DNA of 64,000 nucleotides from Butyrivibrio sp. MC2021 (GCF_000621605.1 NZ_JHXX01000001.1:1240001-1304000), one strand, 5' to 3'; positions 50,087-60,734 are shown, counted from the stretch's first letter. Numbers and translations: made by a program. The notes: generated by a model from the letters alone, not told the origin.

Positions 50087-51076
50087 TTAACAGGAAATAC
50101 TGTCTATGAGACGAATCTCTTCCTCAGTAAATACAATATTTTCTGTTGCCTTTATATTATCCAGAATCTGCACAGGCTTAGATGCGCCTATAAGGACAGA
50201 AGTCACATATCCGTCTTTTAATATCCAGGCAAGAGCCATCTCAGCCAGGGTCTGCCCCCTCTTTGCAGCAAGTTCATTAAGAGCTGCCACCTTCTGAATC
50301 TTATCATCGGTGATCTGACTCTCCCTAAGGAACTGCCCTGAAGTGCGAACTCTGCTGTCCTCCGGGATGCCCTTCAGATATCTGTCTGTCAGAATCCCCT
50401 GTGCAAGCGGTGAAAAACAGATAATTCCCTTTCCAAGCTCCTTTGCCTTCTCCTTCAAACCATTCTTTTCAATAGTTCTGTCAAAAATATTGTATCTGTT
50501 CTGATTGATAATAAACGGAACCTTCAGATCTTCAAGGATTGCAGTAGCCTTCTCCAGAGTAGGTCCGTCATAATTGGATAGTCCCACATAAAGCGCCTTG
50601 CCGCTTTTTACTATCTGAGAAAGAGCTCCCATGGTCTCCTCAAGAGGTGTATTGGGATCCATCCTGTGGTGGTAGAAAATATCCACATATTCAAGTCCCA
50701 TCCTCTTTAAGGACTGATCCAGACTGGCAATAAGGTACTTGCGGCTTCCCCAGTTACCGTATGGCCCAGGCCACATATCATATCCTGCCTTGGTGGATAT
50801 AATAAGCTCATCCCTGTATGCCCCAAGATCATCCTTCAGTATTTTCCCAAAGTTGATCTCAGCGCTCCCCGGTTCCGGTCCATAATTGTTGGCCAGGTCA
50901 AAATGTGTGATACCGTTGTCGAAGGCAGTACGGCACATGTCCACCATGTTGTCGTAATTATTTACGCTTCCAAAATTGTGCCATAGCCCCAGTGATACCG
51001 CAGGAAGCATAAGTCCGCTTTTGCCGCATCTGTTGTACTGCATCTTGTCATATCTTTTAGCATCTGCTGTATACAT
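50087..51076 (-). CDS. Aldo/keto reductase, YghZ/Gpr-like
   Basis: 329 aa TIM barrel. Tetrad residues are visible: Asp and Tyr in HFDLANNYGPEPG, Lys in ISTKAGYDMWPGPYG, and His in DIFYHHRMD. WPGPYGNWGSRKYL is the hallmark of the E. coli YghZ group, which reduces L-glyceraldehyde-3-phosphate and methylglyoxal. It may detoxify dicarbonyls. It stands alone between the infA terminator and uraA. Confidence 0.9.
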   Translation of the reverse strand: MYTADAKRYDKMQYNRCGKSGLMLPAVSLGLWHNFGSVNNYDNMVDMCRTAFDNGITHFDLANNYGPEPGSAEINFGKILKDDLGAYRDELIISTKAGYDMWPGPYGNWGSRKYLIASLDQSLKRMGLEYVDIFYHHRMDPNTPLEETMGALSQIVKSGKALYVGLSNYDGPTLEKATAILEDLKVPFIINQNRYNIFDRTIEKNGLKEKAKELGKGIICFSPLAQGILTDRYLKGIPEDSRVRTSGQFLRESQITDDKIQKVAALNELAAKRGQTLAEMALAWILKDGYVTSVLIGASKPVQILDNIKATENIVFTEEEIRLIDSISC

Positions 51077-51092
51077 ATATAACCCCTTTCAC

Positions 51093-51131
51093 AAAAAAAG
51101 ACTGTATGGGAATTAATATCTCATACAGTCT
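51093..51131 (-). terminator. Terminator after infA
   Basis: Minus strand AGACTGTATG and CATACAGTCT (51122-51131 and 51099-51108) pair around a 13-base loop, followed by seven T. It ends the adk-map-infA transcript. Confidence 0.92.
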
Positions 51132-51142
51132 CTGTAAACAAA

Positions 51143-51361
51143 TTATTTATCTCTCCAAATAATTCTGCCCTTGGTAAGATCATAAGGTGACAGTTCTAGT
51201 GTAACTTTATCACCAGGCAGAATTCTGATGAAATTCTGTCTAAGCTTGCCACTGATATGTGCAAGTACAACATGTCCGTTCTCAAGCTCAACCTGGAACA
51301 TAGTGTTTGGAAGTTTCTCGATTACTTTTCCTTCAATTTCAATTACATCAGCCTTTGACAT
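51143..51361 (-). CDS. infA: Translation initiation factor IF-1
   Basis: 72 aa single OB-fold protein ([40 protein letters not shown]). Binds the ribosomal A site during initiation. Usual order map-infA is kept, but the gene is followed by a terminator, not by rpmJ. Confidence 0.98.
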   Translation of the reverse strand: MSKADVIEIEGKVIEKLPNTMFQVELENGHVVLAHISGKLRQNFIRILPGDKVTLELSPYDLTKGRIIWRDK

Positions 51362-51411
51362 TTTTTCCTCCTTAATCTAATCAAAAACCCGAATAGCATA
51401 ATATCCTATGC

Positions 51412-52164
51412 TCAGATTATTGTCAATATCTCCGGTTCACCATCGGTAATGGCAATTGTATTTTCATAGTGCGCTGCAATGGATCCGTCTACAGTAACCA
51501 CTGTCCAATCATCATCGAGCCAGCCTACATAACGCTGCCCCATTGTGATCATAGGCTCTACACAGATCGTCATGCCCTTTTGCAACTTGACGCCTCTTCT
51601 CCATTGCCTGAAATTCGGCACATTGGGCTCCTCATGAAGGCTTGTTCCAATTCCATGCCCCGTCAGTTCTCTGACTATGCCGTATCCATGTGGTTTGATA
51701 TAAGCGTCGATAGCATTGGATATCTCATGAAGCCTGTGGCCTGCCTTCGCCTTTTTGATACCTTCAAAAAAGCTCTCTCTGGTCACATCTATAAGCTTCT
51801 GAGCCTCATCGCTTATCTTGCCCACGCCCCATGTTCTGGCGGCATCTGAGTGGTATCCCTTGTAAATAAGCCCCGTATCAAAGGTGACGATATCGCCCTC
51901 CTGAAGTATACGGTCGGCACTGGGGATTCCATGAACCACTTCATCATTCACCGAGATACAAACGGATGCCGGAAATCCTTCATAATTCTTACAATTGGGA
52001 ATTCCGCCCAAGGCCCGAATGGTCTTCTCACCGATCTCATCCAGTTCAAGAGTTGAAATGCCGGGTCTGAGTGCAGCATGAAGTTCATCATGAACCTTAG
52101 CCAAAAGATGCCCGGACTGTCGCATCAGCTCCAATTCTTCATCAGTTTTAATAGTTATAGCCAT
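51412..52164 (-). CDS. map: Methionine aminopeptidase, type I
   Basis: 250 aa. Metal ligands Asp96, Asp107, His170, Glu203 and Glu234 and substrate His78 and His177 are all present. Removes the N-terminal Met of nascent proteins. 15 bp after adk, in the adk-map-infA unit. Confidence 0.97.
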   Translation of the reverse strand: MAITIKTDEELELMRQSGHLLAKVHDELHAALRPGISTLELDEIGEKTIRALGGIPNCKNYEGFPASVCISVNDEVVHGIPSADRILQEGDIVTFDTGLIYKGYHSDAARTWGVGKISDEAQKLIDVTRESFFEGIKKAKAGHRLHEISNAIDAYIKPHGYGIVRELTGHGIGTSLHEEPNVPNFRQWRRGVKLQKGMTICVEPMITMGQRYVGWLDDDWTVVTVDGSIAAHYENTIAITDGEPEILTII

Positions 52165-52179
52165 ATAAAATACCGAAAT

Positions 52180-52842
<663 letters not shown>

Positions 52843-52871
52843 CTAAGTGTTTTTGTAAAACCTCTCAACTA

Positions 52872-52893
52872 CTAATGTTATCACAAACATTAG
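52872..52893 (-). promoter_or_regulatory. Perfect palindrome in the adk upstream region
   Basis: CTAATGTT, six bases, AACATTAG: perfect 8-base arms between secY and adk. A minus-strand GATAAC lies within it and may be a -10 element, so the palindrome could be an operator for adk-map-infA. Confidence 0.5.
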
Positions 52894-52931
52894 CATTGAA
52901 AAAGAGAAAGATTGCTACTTTTACGCAAAAG

Positions 52932-52971
52932 AAAAAGGTTTCAGGAGCTGCAAATGCAAATCCTGAAACCT
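52932..52971 (-). terminator. Terminator after secY
   Basis: AGGTTTCAGGA/TCCTGAAACCT arms (52936-52945 and 52961-52971) followed by a T run on the minus strand, 16 bp past the secY stop. It separates the spc operon from adk-map-infA. Confidence 0.92.
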
Positions 52972-52986
52972 ATAAAGTCTTAAAGA

Positions 52987-54306
52987 TTAATCTTCAAGGA
53001 ATCCCTTGTAGTTTCTAACGAGCATCTGAGACTCAATCTGCTTGATTGTCTCAAGAATTACGCTAACTACGATGATAAGGCTGGTGCCACCGAATGAAAC
53101 CTTAGCTCCGAACACACCATTGAACAAGATAGGAAGAACACCGATAATGGTGAGTCCGCATGCTCCAATGAAAATGATGTAGTTCAGAATGTTGTTAAGG
53201 TACTCGCTGGTAGGCTTACCAGGTCTGATACCAGGGATAAATCCGCCCTGCTTCTTCATGTTCTCAGCAATCTCGATCGGATTGAAAGTGATTGATGTAT
53301 AGAAGTAAGCAAAGAAGATAAGTAACAAAATGTAAACCACTAAGCCAATTGAGTACTCCCAGTGATTTGGATTGCACCAGTTGCTCTGATTCAAATATGC
53401 AACGAACTTGCCCCAGAAACCTGTTCCTTTATAACCAACAAGCTGTGTGATTATAATAGGGAACTGGAACAGTGACATTGCAAAGATGATAGGCATAACG
53501 CCTGCGGTATTAACCTTCAGAGGAATCTCAGAACGGTTTCCGCCGTAAGTCTTTCTTCCCTGAATCTTCTTAGCATACTGAACAGGAATTCTGCGCTCAG
53601 CGCCGTTAAGAAGAACAACCATTACTACCATTGCAACAACTACTGCAATAATAATCAAACCTGATACAACTCCCCTTGCAATAGGCTTGCCGCTTACGAA
53701 CTGATCGTAAAGCGCTTTGAAATCTGACGGCATTCTTGAAAGAATGTTGATAGTCAGAACAATAGATATACCGTTTCCAACCCCATTTTCTGTGATTCTT
53801 TCACCAATCCACATCAGGAATGCACTGCCGGCTGTAAGAGCTACAACAACCTGAATTACCAGGAAGATAGACTGCTCTGACAGGAAGCCCTGGTTTCTGT
53901 AGAAACCAATCGCCATTGCAATGGATTCGATCAAAGCGAGAGCTACAGTCACATATCTTGTGAGAGCTGTAAGCTTCTTTCTTCCATCCTCACCATCTCT
54001 CTGCCACTCTTCAAACTTGGGAATAGCAATTGTGAGAAGCTGGATAATAATGGATGAAGTAATGTACGGTGTGATATTGAGTGCCAGAATTGACATATTC
54101 TCAAATGATCCACCGGTGAATCGATCCATGAAGCCAAAAGAATCGCTGCTAGAAAGGCTCTTAAACCAATTCTGGAACACTGATACATTCATACCAGGTA
54201 CCGGTACTGCTGATCCAAGTCTTATAACTGCGAGCATCGCAATTGTGAAAAGGATCTTTACTCTTAATTCTTTGACTTTTAATGCATTCATTAGGGACTT
54301 AAACAT
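52987..54306 (-). CDS. secY: Protein translocase subunit SecY
   Basis: 439 aa, ten membrane segments. Conserved signatures include GSAVPVPGMN near the N-terminus, GGRKTYGGNRSEIPLK-type loop (KKIQGRKTYGGNRSEIPLKV) and the C-terminal tail. Channel of the Sec translocon. Last gene of the spc operon, ending at a strong terminator. Confidence 0.98.
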   Translation of the reverse strand: MFKSLMNALKVKELRVKILFTIAMLAVIRLGSAVPVPGMNVSVFQNWFKSLSSSDSFGFMDRFTGGSFENMSILALNITPYITSSIIIQLLTIAIPKFEEWQRDGEDGRKKLTALTRYVTVALALIESIAMAIGFYRNQGFLSEQSIFLVIQVVVALTAGSAFLMWIGERITENGVGNGISIVLTINILSRMPSDFKALYDQFVSGKPIARGVVSGLIIIAVVVAMVVMVVLLNGAERRIPVQYAKKIQGRKTYGGNRSEIPLKVNTAGVMPIIFAMSLFQFPIIITQLVGYKGTGFWGKFVAYLNQSNWCNPNHWEYSIGLVVYILLLIFFAYFYTSITFNPIEIAENMKKQGGFIPGIRPGKPTSEYLNNILNYIIFIGACGLTIIGVLPILFNGVFGAKVSFGGTSLIIVVSVILETIKQIESQMLVRNYKGFLED

Positions 54307-54308
54307 TA

Positions 54309-54749
54309 TTAGATCACCTCTGTTGTTCCACCAAGAGCCTCGATCTTCTCCTTAGCAGATGCGCTGAACGCATTAGCTTTAACCGTAAGCTTCTTAGTAA
54401 ATTCTCCGTTGCCGAGGATCTTAACACCGTCAAGTTCCTTCTTGATGATACCCTGGTCCTTGAGTGCCTGAACATCGACAACTGCTCCGTTATCAAATAC
54501 TTCAAGTGCGCTTACATTGATACCTACGATATTCTTATGGTTGATGTTCTTGAAGCCTCTCTTAGGAAGTCTTCTGAACAGTGGCATCTGGCCACCTTCG
54601 AAACCAGGTCTTGGTGCTCCTGAACGAGCCTTCTGACCCTTGTGACCCTTACCAGCGGTCTTGCCATTTCCTGAACCATGGCCACGACCTCTTCTAAAAT
54701 TATCGCTCTGTACAGAACCCTCAGCAGGTCTTAAGTTGGATAATTCCAT
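54309..54749 (-). CDS. rplO: 50S ribosomal protein L15
   Basis: 146 aa. Gly/Arg-rich N-terminus ([20 protein letters not shown]) and the [13 protein letters not shown] block. Late 50S assembly protein. 2 bp before secY. Confidence 0.98.
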   Translation of the reverse strand: MELSNLRPAEGSVQSDNFRRGRGHGSGNGKTAGKGHKGQKARSGAPRPGFEGGQMPLFRRLPKRGFKNINHKNIVGINVSALEVFDNGAVVDVQALKDQGIIKKELDGVKILGNGEFTKKLTVKANAFSASAKEKIEALGGTTEVI

Positions 54750-54897
54750 GATATTCCTCCTTATAGATGCCGGGGCTTGTGATGCTCAACGCAGCACATA
54801 TATTATTATACACCACTTGCATACACTTCGAACAGCCCCGGATGAAATTTTATTTACAAAAATTTTCTGATACCGTTAATTTTGTACCAAAACGATA
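54750..54897 (-). other. Gap between rpmD and rplO with long-range complementarity
   Basis: 148 bp. CCGGGGCTTG (54771-54780 region) and its complement near 54833-54842 (AGCCCCGG) could form a long-range stem enclosing AT-rich sequence with a TATAAT-like element on the minus strand. An internal promoter is possible but its -35 is weak. No gene. Confidence 0.4.
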
Positions 54898-55086
54898 TTA
54901 GATCTCTTCAACCTTTACAAGGTGTCTGATCTGCTGAATCTGACCTCTTGTTGCAGAGTTGTCAGGAAGTTCAACAGAACTGTTAAGTTTCTTGAATCCC
55001 ATTGATTTTACGGTAGCTACCTGCTTAGGAACAGCTCCAATTGTGGACTTAACCAATGTGATCTTAAGCTTCTTCTCGTTTGCCAT
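54898..55086 (-). CDS. rpmD: 50S ribosomal protein L30
   Basis: 62 aa ferredoxin-like L30 (KLKITLVKSTIGAVPKQVAT, SATRGQIQQIRHLVKVEEI). The mitochondrion-like short form of bacteria. A long gap separates it from rplO. Confidence 0.97.
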   Translation of the reverse strand: MANEKKLKITLVKSTIGAVPKQVATVKSMGFKKLNSSVELPDNSATRGQIQQIRHLVKVEEI

Positions 55087-55102
55087 TGATTTTCTCCTTT
55101 TA

Positions 55103-55612
55103 TTATGCGGTTACTTCTGCTACTGACTTACCGCGCTTTGCTGCTACTTCTTCAGGTGTCTTTAACTGAGCAAGGCCATTGATTGTAGCATAAACAACAT
55201 TCTGCTTGTTGTTTGAACCAAGTGACTTTGTTCTGATGTTTCTGATTCCTGCAAGCTCACATACTGAACGAGCGGGACCACCGGCGATGATACCAGTTCC
55301 TTCAGGTGATCTCTTAAGTAATACTTCAGCAGAACCGAACTTACCGATAAAATCATGTGTGATAGAGTTGTTCTCATCAAGAGGAACAGTGATAAGGTTC
55401 TTTGTAGCGTCTTCCTTACCCTTACGGATAGCATCCGGAATTTCAGTAGACTTTCCAAGACCTACACCAACGTGTCCATTGTTGTCACCTACTACTACAA
55501 GTGCAGTGAACTTCATGTTACGTCCACCCTTAACAACCTTAGTAACACGCTTGATGGTTACAACTTTATCTGTCAATTCGAGCTGACTTGCATCAACGAT
55601 ATTACGCTTCAT
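55103..55612 (-). CDS. rpsE: 30S ribosomal protein S5
   Basis: 169 aa. Double-stranded RNA-binding part ([20 protein letters not shown]) and C-terminal domain. Helps decoding accuracy and mRNA unwinding. 17 bp before rpmD. Confidence 0.98.
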   Translation of the reverse strand: MKRNIVDASQLELTDKVVTIKRVTKVVKGGRNMKFTALVVVGDNNGHVGVGLGKSTEIPDAIRKGKEDATKNLITVPLDENNSITHDFIGKFGSAEVLLKRSPEGTGIIAGGPARSVCELAGIRNIRTKSLGSNNKQNVVYATINGLAQLKTPEEVAAKRGKSVAEVTA

Positions 55613-55630
55613 TTTGTGTGTTCTCCCTTC

Positions 55631-55999
55631 TTAGAATTCCAAGCCAGCTTCTCTGGCAGCCTCGGCAACAGCCTTAACCTTGCCGTGGTAAATATAACCG
55701 CCTCTGTCGAATACAACAGCCTTGATGCCCTTCTCAAGAGCTCTCTTTGCAACAACGTCTCCTACCTTTGTTGCAGCCTCAATGTCGTCTGTATTCTTAA
55801 GCTCAGCCTTGATATCTTTTTCAAGAGTTGAAGCAGATACAAGTGTCTTGCCGGCAACATCATCAATAATCTGTGCATACACGTGATTATTGCTTCTAAA
55901 TACTGCTAAACGTGGTCTCTCAGCTGTACCGCTGAAACGATTACGAATCTTCATGTGCTTTTTAACACGAATTTTCTGTCTTGATTCCTTACTAACCAT
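55631..55999 (-). CDS. rplR: 50S ribosomal protein L18
   Basis: 122 aa. Basic N-terminus ([20 protein letters not shown]) and the conserved [20 protein letters not shown] end. Binds 5S rRNA with L5. Confidence 0.98.
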   Translation of the reverse strand: MVSKESRQKIRVKKHMKIRNRFSGTAERPRLAVFRSNNHVYAQIIDDVAGKTLVSASTLEKDIKAELKNTDDIEAATKVGDVVAKRALEKGIKAVVFDRGGYIYHGKVKAVAEAAREAGLEF

Positions 56000-56020
56000 T
56001 TTGCACTCTCCTTATCTTAA

Positions 56021-56560
56021 TTATTTCTTACCGGTCTTACCAACCTTACGCTTGATAACCTCATCAGCATACTTGATTCCCTTGCCCTTGTAAGGCTCTG
56101 GAGCTCTCTTCTCTCTGATGATTGCAGCGTGCTGGCCAACCGCCTCTTTGTCGATACCCTTAACTGTGATTACCTGTCCCTCTACAACTGTCTCGATTCC
56201 TTCAGGATCTTCCAATTCTACAGGATGTGAGTAACCAAGTGTAAGAGAGAGTGTCTTGCCATTCTTAGCAGCCCTGTAACCTACACCGTTTACCTCAAGC
56301 TTCTTCTCGAAACCATCTGTTACACCAACAACCATGTTGTTGAGAAGGCTTCTTGAAAGGCCGTGTAAAGCTCTTGTCTTCTTCTGATCGTCAGGTCTCT
56401 TAACTTCGATCTGACCGTCGCCCTGCTCGAAAAGAATCTCTGCAGGGAAAACTCTTGTAAGGGTACCCTTAGGTCCCTTTACAGTCACCTTATTATTTTC
56501 TGCAACTTCTACTGTTACACCAGCAGGAACTGCGATTGGCATTTTTCCAATTCGTGACAT
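56021..56560 (-). CDS. rplF: 50S ribosomal protein L6
   Basis: 179 aa with two copies of the L6 fold. The C-terminal signature [14 protein letters not shown] is present. Lies near the factor-binding site. Confidence 0.98.
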   Translation of the reverse strand: MSRIGKMPIAVPAGVTVEVAENNKVTVKGPKGTLTRVFPAEILFEQGDGQIEVKRPDDQKKTRALHGLSRSLLNNMVVGVTDGFEKKLEVNGVGYRAAKNGKTLSLTLGYSHPVELEDPEGIETVVEGQVITVKGIDKEAVGQHAAIIREKRAPEPYKGKGIKYADEVIKRKVGKTGKK

Positions 56561-56575
56561 GCCCGTACCTCCAAT

Positions 56576-56977
56576 TTACCAAATGAATGCAAGAACTTCG
56601 CCACCAACCTGGAGCTCTCTTGCTTTTTTATCAGTTACAACGCCCTGGTTAGTTGAAAGAATTGCAATACCAAGACCACCTAATACTCTGGGAAGCTCAT
56701 CCTTGCCTGCGTATACACGAAGACCAGGCTTAGAGATTCTCTTAAGGCCTGTAATAACCTTATCGTTTCTGTCTGCACCATACTTAAGAGTGATGTGAAG
56801 AGTCTTGAAAGCGCCATCCTCAACAACATCAAGCTTCTTAATATAACCTTCCTCGAGAAGAATGTTTGCGATTGCAAGCTTCATCTTTGAAGAAGGAACA
56901 TCTACAGTGTCATGTTTTGCAGTGTTTGCGTTACGGATTCTTGTAAGCATATCTGCAATAGGATCGTTCATTGCCAT
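56576..56977 (-). CDS. rpsH: 30S ribosomal protein S8
   Basis: 133 aa. [20 protein letters not shown] start and the C-terminal [20 protein letters not shown]. Primary 16S binder; in E. coli it represses the spc operon. It is preceded by the long structured gap to rpsN. Confidence 0.98.
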   Translation of the reverse strand: MAMNDPIADMLTRIRNANTAKHDTVDVPSSKMKLAIANILLEEGYIKKLDVVEDGAFKTLHITLKYGADRNDKVITGLKRISKPGLRVYAGKDELPRVLGGLGIAILSTNQGVVTDKKARELQVGGEVLAFIW

Positions 56978-57199
56978 TTTAAAATTGCCTCCTTAATTAT
57001 TATTGCTTCGCCTTACTACTCCCCGAATTGAGCAGAGACACGAAGCCGCAATGTACCGAGGGCAGATGCCCTCATTGATTGAAACTAATATATCTTGTGA
57101 CTCCCATCCAAGTCACAAGGATGTTCTGATCTCGGGCAAAGCCCTCGCCAGAACAAACTAGTACGCTAAGCTCGAAAAAACCTCGCTAAGCGATTAGTT
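56978..57199 (-). other. Structured gap between rpsN and rpsH with four hairpins
   Basis: 222 bp inside the spc operon, where gaps are normally 10-25 bp. Perfect or near-perfect hairpins: GTTCTG...CAGAAC element (57123-57154), CTTGTGAC/GTCACAAG (57094-57101 and 57112-57119), GAGGGCA/TGCCCTC (57058-57064 and 57067-57073), and ATTGCTTCG with CGAAGCCGCAAT (57002-57052 region). No gene. Possibly an S8-type or other regulatory RNA, or an inserted small element. Confidence 0.6.
57123..57154 (-). repeat. GTTCTG-hairpin element, copy A
   Basis: Minus strand: GTTCTG, GCGA, GGGC, TTT, GCCC, GAGAT, CAGAAC. Outer stem GUUCUG/CAGAAC, inner stem GGGC/GCCC, and an internal loop with facing GA steps. Copy B (48201-48233) has AGGC/GCCU instead. 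Confidence 0.75.
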
Positions 57200-57385
57200 T
57201 TACCAAGATGCTTTTCTAACACCAGGAATTTCGCCCTTGTATGCAAGCTCACGGAAGCAAATTCTGCAGATTCCGTACTTTCTAAGATAAGCATGAGGAC
57301 GACCGCAGATCTTACAACGGTTGTATGCACGTGTAGAGAACTTTGGTTTCATCTGCTGTTTTAACTTCATGGATAATTTAGCCAT
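57200..57385 (-). CDS. rpsN: 30S ribosomal protein S14, zinc-binding type Z
   Basis: 61 aa with a four-Cys zinc site (Cys24, Cys27, Cys40, Cys43), the short form usual in Firmicutes. Zinc-free S14 variants are longer (~89 aa). Located between rplE and rpsH as expected. Confidence 0.98.
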   Translation of the reverse strand: MAKLSMKLKQQMKPKFSTRAYNRCKICGRPHAYLRKYGICRICFRELAYKGEIPGVRKASW

Positions 57386-57406
57386 GTGTTTTTTTCCCTC
57401 CTATTA

Positions 57407-57946
57407 TTACTTTGCAAAAGGCATATTGAACAGAGTAAGAAGCTCACGAGCCTCCTCGTCTGTCTTAGCTGTTGTTGTGAAAATGATGTCCATACCTCTT
57501 GTCTTGTCAATCTTATCGTACTCGATCTCAGGGAAGATGAGCTGCTCCTTGATACCAAGAGCATAGTTTCCTCTGCCATCAAATGCGTTAGGATTGATTC
57601 CTCTGAAGTCACGTACACGAGGAAGTGCAAGGTTTACGAGACGATCAAGGAAATCGTACATCTTGTCGCCACGAAGAGTAACCTTACATCCGATAGGCAT
57701 ACCCTCTCTAAGTTTGAAGTTAGCGATTGACTTCTTAGCCTTTGTGATTACAGGCTTCTGACCAGAAATAATAGCCATATCATTAGCGGCATTCTCAAGA
57801 AGCTTAGCATTCTCCTTAGCCTCTCCAACGCCCATATTGATAACGATCTTGTCGAGCTTAGGAACTTCCATTACGTTCTTGTAACCGAACTTCTTTGTCA
57901 TAGCATCAACGATCTCGTTCTTGTATAAATCCTTATATCTACTCAA
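57407..57946 (-). CDS. rplE: 50S ribosomal protein L5
   Basis: 179 aa. [20 protein letters not shown]-type start ([20 protein letters not shown]) and the [20 protein letters not shown] signature. Binds 5S rRNA and contacts P-site tRNA. Confidence 0.98.
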   Translation of the reverse strand: MSRYKDLYKNEIVDAMTKKFGYKNVMEVPKLDKIVINMGVGEAKENAKLLENAANDMAIISGQKPVITKAKKSIANFKLREGMPIGCKVTLRGDKMYDFLDRLVNLALPRVRDFRGINPNAFDGRGNYALGIKEQLIFPEIEYDKIDKTRGMDIIFTTTAKTDEEARELLTLFNMPFAK

Positions 57947-57969
57947 CGTTATTTACCTCCTTCCTGAAA

Positions 57970-58299
57970 TTAGTCGATAACCTCACCGGTCTTCTTTGCG
58001 ATGCGGTTCTTCTTTACAACCTTACCATTCTCGTCCTTTTCAACTTTGAATCCGACCTTGGTAGGCTGTCCGTTATGAAGTAACATAACGTTTGAGATAT
58101 CGAGAGCAGCTTCGCGCTCTACAATACCGCCGTTAGGATTCTTTGCAGAAGGCTTCTCGTGATGGATAGCTTTGTTAACTCCCTCAACGACTACCTTTCC
58201 GTTCTTTGTATCAACTGAAAGTACTTTGCCTTCCTTGTTGATCTCACCACCGGCGATAACCTTAACCATATCACCCTTCTTGATCTTACTTGTTGACAT
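57970..58299 (-). CDS. rplX: 50S ribosomal protein L24
   Basis: 109 aa. N-terminal KOW motif (KKGDMVKVIAGGEINKEGKV) and the NKAIHHEKPSAKNPNGGIVE block. Initiator of 50S assembly. Confidence 0.98.
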   Translation of the reverse strand: MSTSKIKKGDMVKVIAGGEINKEGKVLSVDTKNGKVVVEGVNKAIHHEKPSAKNPNGGIVEREAALDISNVMLLHNGQPTKVGFKVEKDENGKVVKKNRIAKKTGEVID

Positions 58300-58311
58300 A
58301 TGGGCGCCTCC

Positions 58312-58680
58312 TTATAATACTTCCGGAGCAAGAGAAAGAATCTTCATGAATTTCTTCTCACGAAGCTCTCTGGCTACGGGTCCAAAAATACGTGTTCCCT
58401 TTGGCGTACCATCTTCATTGATAACAACAGCAGCGTTCTCATCAAATCTGATGTAGGAACCGTCCTTACGACGTGTCTCTTTTACAGTACGAACGACAAC
58501 AGCCTTTACAACATCACCCTTCTTTACAACTCCACCGGGTGTTGCTTCTTTAACAGAAGCAACGATTGTGTCGCCGATTCTCGCATATCTTCTTGTAGAT
58601 CCACCCATAACACGGATTGTAAGAAGCTCTTTAGCACCTGTGTTATCAGCGACCTTCAGTCTACTTTCCTGCTGAATCAT
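58312..58680 (-). CDS. rplN: 50S ribosomal protein L14
   Basis: 122 aa. [20 protein letters not shown] start and [20 protein letters not shown] end. Subunit-interface protein, target of ribosome-silencing factor RsfS. Confidence 0.98.
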   Translation of the reverse strand: MIQQESRLKVADNTGAKELLTIRVMGGSTRRYARIGDTIVASVKEATPGGVVKKGDVVKAVVVRTVKETRRKDGSYIRFDENAAVVINEDGTPKGTRIFGPVARELREKKFMKILSLAPEVL

Positions 58681-58700
58681 GATATTTCTCCTTTTTTGAA

Positions 58701-58955
58701 TTACTTTGCACGTTCAATAATGGATACAAGTCTCCATCTCTTATCTTTGGAGATTGGCTTTGTCTCCATGACCTTAACTGTGTCACCAATACGGCACTCA
58801 TTGTTCTCGTCATGAGCCTTAAGCTTATATGTTCTCTTTACGATCTTCTTGTAAAGAGGATGCTTAACATGGTCCTCAATGGAAACTGTGATGGTCTTGT
58901 CCATCTTATCGCTTGTTACTTTACCAACACGCGTTTTTCTTAAATTTCTTTCCAC
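58701..58955 (-). CDS. rpsQ: 30S ribosomal protein S17
   Basis: 84 aa OB-fold ([40 protein letters not shown]). Primary 16S binder. Confidence 0.98.
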   Translation of the reverse strand: MERNLRKTRVGKVTSDKMDKTITVSIEDHVKHPLYKKIVKRTYKLKAHDENNECRIGDTVKVMETKPISKDKRWRLVSIIERAK

Positions 58956-58989
58956 GGTTAATTCTCCTTTATAAAGTCAAGGTTAAGGC

Positions 58990-59193
58990 TCAAGCCTTAG
59001 CATTCTGTGTCATAACAGTCTGGATTCTTGCAATATTTCTTCTTACTTCTTTGATTCTTGCTGTATTATCCAACTGGTTTGTAGCGTTCTGGAACTTAAG
59101 GTTGAAAAGCTCCTTCTTAGCTGAAACAAGCTCTGTCTGAAGCTCCTCGGCTGACTTAGCCATAAGCTCTTCTACATACTTATTAGTTTTCAT
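58990..59193 (-). CDS. rpmC: 50S ribosomal protein L29
   Basis: 67 aa helical hairpin ([40 protein letters not shown]). The start at 59193 overlaps the end of rplP by 11 bp. Next to the exit tunnel, where trigger factor and SRP dock. Confidence 0.96.
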   Translation of the reverse strand: MKTNKYVEELMAKSAEELQTELVSAKKELFNLKFQNATNQLDNTARIKEVRRNIARIQTVMTQNAKA

Positions 59194-59620
59194 TAGATAC
59201 ACCGCCTTCCAAATCAGCCTTAGATACGATCTTGCATCTGCAAGGAAGCTTGTGAGTCGCAAGACGAAGAGCTTCTCTCGCATCGGCTTCGGCAACACCA
59301 CCGATCTCGAACATTACACGACCGGGCTTAACAACAGCTACCCATCTATCAGTTGCACCCTTACCGGAACCCATACGTGTTCCAAGAGGCTTTAAAGTGA
59401 TAGGCTTGTCAGGGAAGATTTTGATCCAAACCTGACCACCACGCTTGATGAAACGTGTCATAGCTACACGGGCTGCCTCAATCTGGTTTGAATTGATCCA
59501 GCAAGGCTCAAGCGCAACAATTCCGTACTCACCATAACTAATTTTGTTACCACGAGTGATTTTATGAGCCATTGAACCGCGGAACTGCTTGCGGTGCTTA
59601 ACTCTCTTTGGCATTAACAT
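59183..59620 (-). CDS. rplP: 50S ribosomal protein L16
   Basis: 145 aa. [20 protein letters not shown] and the [20 protein letters not shown] stretch near the A-site tRNA elbow. The ATG at 59620 (MLMPKR) is kept because GGGAG is better spaced for it than for the Met two codons on (59614). Overlaps rpsC by one base. Confidence 0.97.
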   Translation of the reverse strand: MLMPKRVKHRKQFRGSMAHKITRGNKISYGEYGIVALEPCWINSNQIEAARVAMTRFIKRGGQVWIKIFPDKPITLKPLGTRMGSGKGATDRWVAVVKPGRVMFEIGGVAEADAREALRLATHKLPCRCKIVSKADLEGGVSNEN

Positions 59621-60291
59621 TATTTATCGCTCCCTTCCTTATCTGAATTCTCACCTGCTTTGGTTGGAAGTACTTCACCCTTGTAGATCCATACCTTTAC
59701 ACCAACCTTACCGTAGGTTGTATCTGCTTCTGCAAAACCATAATCGATATCAGCTCTAAGTGTCTGAAGAGGAATAGTTCCCTCACTGTAGAACTCTGAA
59801 CGAGCGATATCAGCACCACCGAGACGGCCTGAGCAGCATGCCTTGATACCAAGGGCATCTGTCTTCATTGTTCTGCTCATGCAGGACTTCATTGCTCTTC
59901 TGAATGATACACGGTTCTCAAGCTGCTGAGCGATGTTCTCTGCAACAAGCTGTGCATCCTTATCGGGCTTCTTGATCTCTTTGATATCAACAAGAACTTT
60001 CTTGTCTGTGAGCTTAGAAAGCTCTTTCTTGGTTACTTCGATCTCAGCACCGCCCTTACCGATAACAACACCGGGCTTAGCTGTGTAAACGATAACCTTA
60101 ACTCTGTCTGATGCTCTCTCGATCTCGATCTTAGAAACACCAGCTGCGTATAATTTCTTCTTCAGAAATTTTCTGATATTGTAATCTTCTACAAGATTAT
60201 TGGCAAAATCGCCAGATTCAGCATACCACTTGGAATCCCAGTCAGCGATTACACCAACTCTGAGACCATGAGGATTAACTTTCTGTCCCAT
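59620..60291 (-). CDS. rpsC: 30S ribosomal protein S3
   Basis: 223 aa. KH domain with GKGG ([20 protein letters not shown]) and the C-terminal [20 protein letters not shown]. Lines the mRNA entry channel. Confidence 0.98.
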   Translation of the reverse strand: MGQKVNPHGLRVGVIADWDSKWYAESGDFANNLVEDYNIRKFLKKKLYAAGVSKIEIERASDRVKVIVYTAKPGVVIGKGGAEIEVTKKELSKLTDKKVLVDIKEIKKPDKDAQLVAENIAQQLENRVSFRRAMKSCMSRTMKTDALGIKACCSGRLGGADIARSEFYSEGTIPLQTLRADIDYGFAEADTTYGKVGVKVWIYKGEVLPTKAGENSDKEGSDK

Positions 60292-60310
60292 TTTGTGCTT
60301 CTCCTTTCAA

Positions 60311-60706
60311 TTATCTCTCGTCCAAAATAACAGTCAGATGACTCATTCTCTTGTTAATTCTGTAAGCTCTGCCCTGTGCTCTAGGCTGAATTCTCTTCAT
60401 GATAGGGCCATTGCTTGCAGTGCACTCAGCAATGTAAAGATTTGCTCTGTTCATGCCCTTGTTGTTCTCAGCGTTAGCTACTGCGCTGTTAAGAAGCTTG
60501 TAGATTACGCTTGAAGCATATCTTGGATTGTATGCGAGGATTGCAAGTGCAGTCTCAACATCCTTTCCTCTGATAGCATCCATGACAAAGCATGCCTTCT
60601 GAACTGGTATTCTTGCATAAGATAACTTAGCAAAAGGTCTTGTTTCTTTATTGTCACGATTTCTGTCTCTTTTAATTTTTGATCTATGCTTGATCTCGTT
60701 TTCCAT
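60311..60706 (-). CDS. rplV: 50S ribosomal protein L22
   Basis: 131 aa. The usual ARIPVQKACFVMDAIRGKDV core and the C-terminal beta hairpin (IMKRIQPRAQGRAYRINKRM) that reaches into the exit tunnel, with ~15 extra basic residues at the N-terminus. Confidence 0.98.
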   Translation of the reverse strand: MENEIKHRSKIKRDRNRDNKETRPFAKLSYARIPVQKACFVMDAIRGKDVETALAILAYNPRYASSVIYKLLNSAVANAENNKGMNRANLYIAECTASNGPIMKRIQPRAQGRAYRINKRMSHLTVILDER

Positions 60707-60734
60707 GGATTAACCTCCTTTCGTCGAACAAATA

